Shown here: one piece after another, positions 63,590 through 64,000 of the stretch
Layout: every line of letters starts with the position of its first letter
Numbering within the stretch: position 1 is the first letter of the stretch
NCBI GenBank assembly: GCA_016716565.1
Contig: JADJWC010000001.1
Location: 248,001 to 312,000, forward strand
Direction of reading: 5' to 3'
Length of the DNA: 64,000 nt
Source: a bacterium
GTDB taxonomy: Bacteria; Bacteroidota; Ignavibacteria; Ignavibacteriales; Ignavibacteriaceae
The notes under the pieces: model-generated
Told to the model about the DNA's origin: nothing
Databases searched by the model: none
Seen by the model: only the letters and a program-made list of their open reading frames with translations
Translations under genes and position numbers: made by a program

Positions 63590-64000
63590 TTACTTAAAGC
63601 TCTTTTCTACTCTTTCAATTTTATTGAGAACATCAGTCTTAAGTTTCTCTTTGTATAAAATCATTTTATCTCTAAGCTTTTTATCATTCACAGAAAGAAT
63701 TTGAACCGCGAGTAATCCCGCATTCTTTGCATTATTAAGTGCTACAGTTGCAACCGGAACACCACCCGGCATCTGCAGTATTGAAAGTACCGAATCCCAT
63801 CCATCAAGAGAGTTTGAAGATTTTACAGGGACTCCGATTACAGGCAGTGGAGAAATAGCAGCTGCCATCCCCGGTAAATGTGCTGCACCTCCGGCACCAG
63901 CGATAATAACCTGAATGCCGCGCTCATGTGCTTTTTCTGAAAACTCAAACAATCTTTTGGGTGTGCGGTGCGCTGAGACAACTGTTATCTCAAATGGAAC
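63590..64000 (-). CDS. purE: 5-(carboxyamino)imidazole ribonucleotide mutase (N-terminus missing)
   Basis: Class I PurE of purine synthesis, cut by the right window edge; 136 residues are visible plus the stop. Family motifs: VVSAHRTPKRLFEF (with the catalytic His), AGAGGAAHLPGMAAAISPLP, GVPVKSSNSLDGWDSVLSI, QMPGGVPVATVALNNAKNAG. Only about the first 25-30 residues are missing. Confidence 0.93.
   Translation of the reverse strand, partial: VPFEITVVSAHRTPKRLFEFSEKAHERGIQVIIAGAGGAAHLPGMAAAISPLPVIGVPVKSSNSLDGWDSVLSILQMPGGVPVATVALNNAKNAGLLAVQILSVNDKKLRDKMILYKEKLKTDVLNKIERVEKSFK

Overview
The window reads as a chromosomal segment around the replication origin of a free-living anaerobic or facultative bacterium of the Bacteroidota/Chlorobi superphylum, most likely the Ignavibacteria (inference). 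Supporting signs are the AT-rich composition, Bacteroidota-type families (POT transporters, DUF6132, DUF5996, a long-domain YidC, a patatin-Omp85 fusion), an Rnf complex, and clear Shine-Dalgarno sequences before many starts, which Bacteroidia proper usually lack. I found no tRNA, rRNA, CRISPR array, phage or classical insertion sequence.

Layout. 1-4424 (minus): an Rnf operon rnfC-D-G-E-A followed by a Tat-signal protein cut by the window edge; rnfB is not visible. 4692-7729 (plus): a POT transporter, then a rhodanese / DUF6132 / DUF2892 / DUF302 / thioredoxin cluster. 7787-13374 (minus): an RND efflux pump (permease, adaptor, outer-membrane channel). 13645-19813 (minus): a hypothetical protein, a frameshifted DUF493 gene, an EamA transporter, a dCMP deaminase, a NifX-like protein, a zinc ribbon, and a pduT-pduS-hemH group. 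19975-27765 (plus): DUF5996, a lysine-2,3-aminomutase-like radical SAM enzyme with an aminotransferase, a 5'-nucleotidase, hemL, and an exported DUF5829-like protein followed by a possible attC-like structure. 27897-39794 (minus): DinB, an M28 peptidase, then the replication block gyrA, a nucleotidyltransferase pair, gyrB, a DUF721 gene, recF, dnaN, a lipoprotein and dnaA. 39795-40225 is the candidate oriC. 40226-45472 (plus): rpmH, rnpA, yidC and a frameshifted patatin-Omp85 gene. 45462-54212: CYTH protein, glgA, hydrolase, ArsP_2-type permease, DUF389, methyltransferase, uracil-DNA-glycosylase-like protein, Nudix hydrolase, an acidic protein and hldD. 54377-58802: a SAM-I riboswitch and metH. 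58895-64000: a second POT transporter, a radical SAM protein, an epimerase, a membrane protein, a flavin reductase and the start of purE.

The most striking signal is in metH. A complete DUF559 (PD-(D/E)XK-like) endonuclease reading frame, about 165 codons bounded by palindromic GC-rich ends that are inverted relative to each other, sits in frame in the linker between the cobalamin cap and the cobalamin-binding domain. It has no visible protein-splicing motifs, and without it the protein would have the normal MetH length. It looks like a small mobile nuclease element that survives inside an essential-type gene by staying in frame. The same gene's leader carries a second, unrelated REP-like palindrome. 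Other points of interest are an orphan PduS/PduT pair beside ferrochelatase, a nucleotidyltransferase pair wedged between gyrB and gyrA, and two single-base homopolymer frameshifts.
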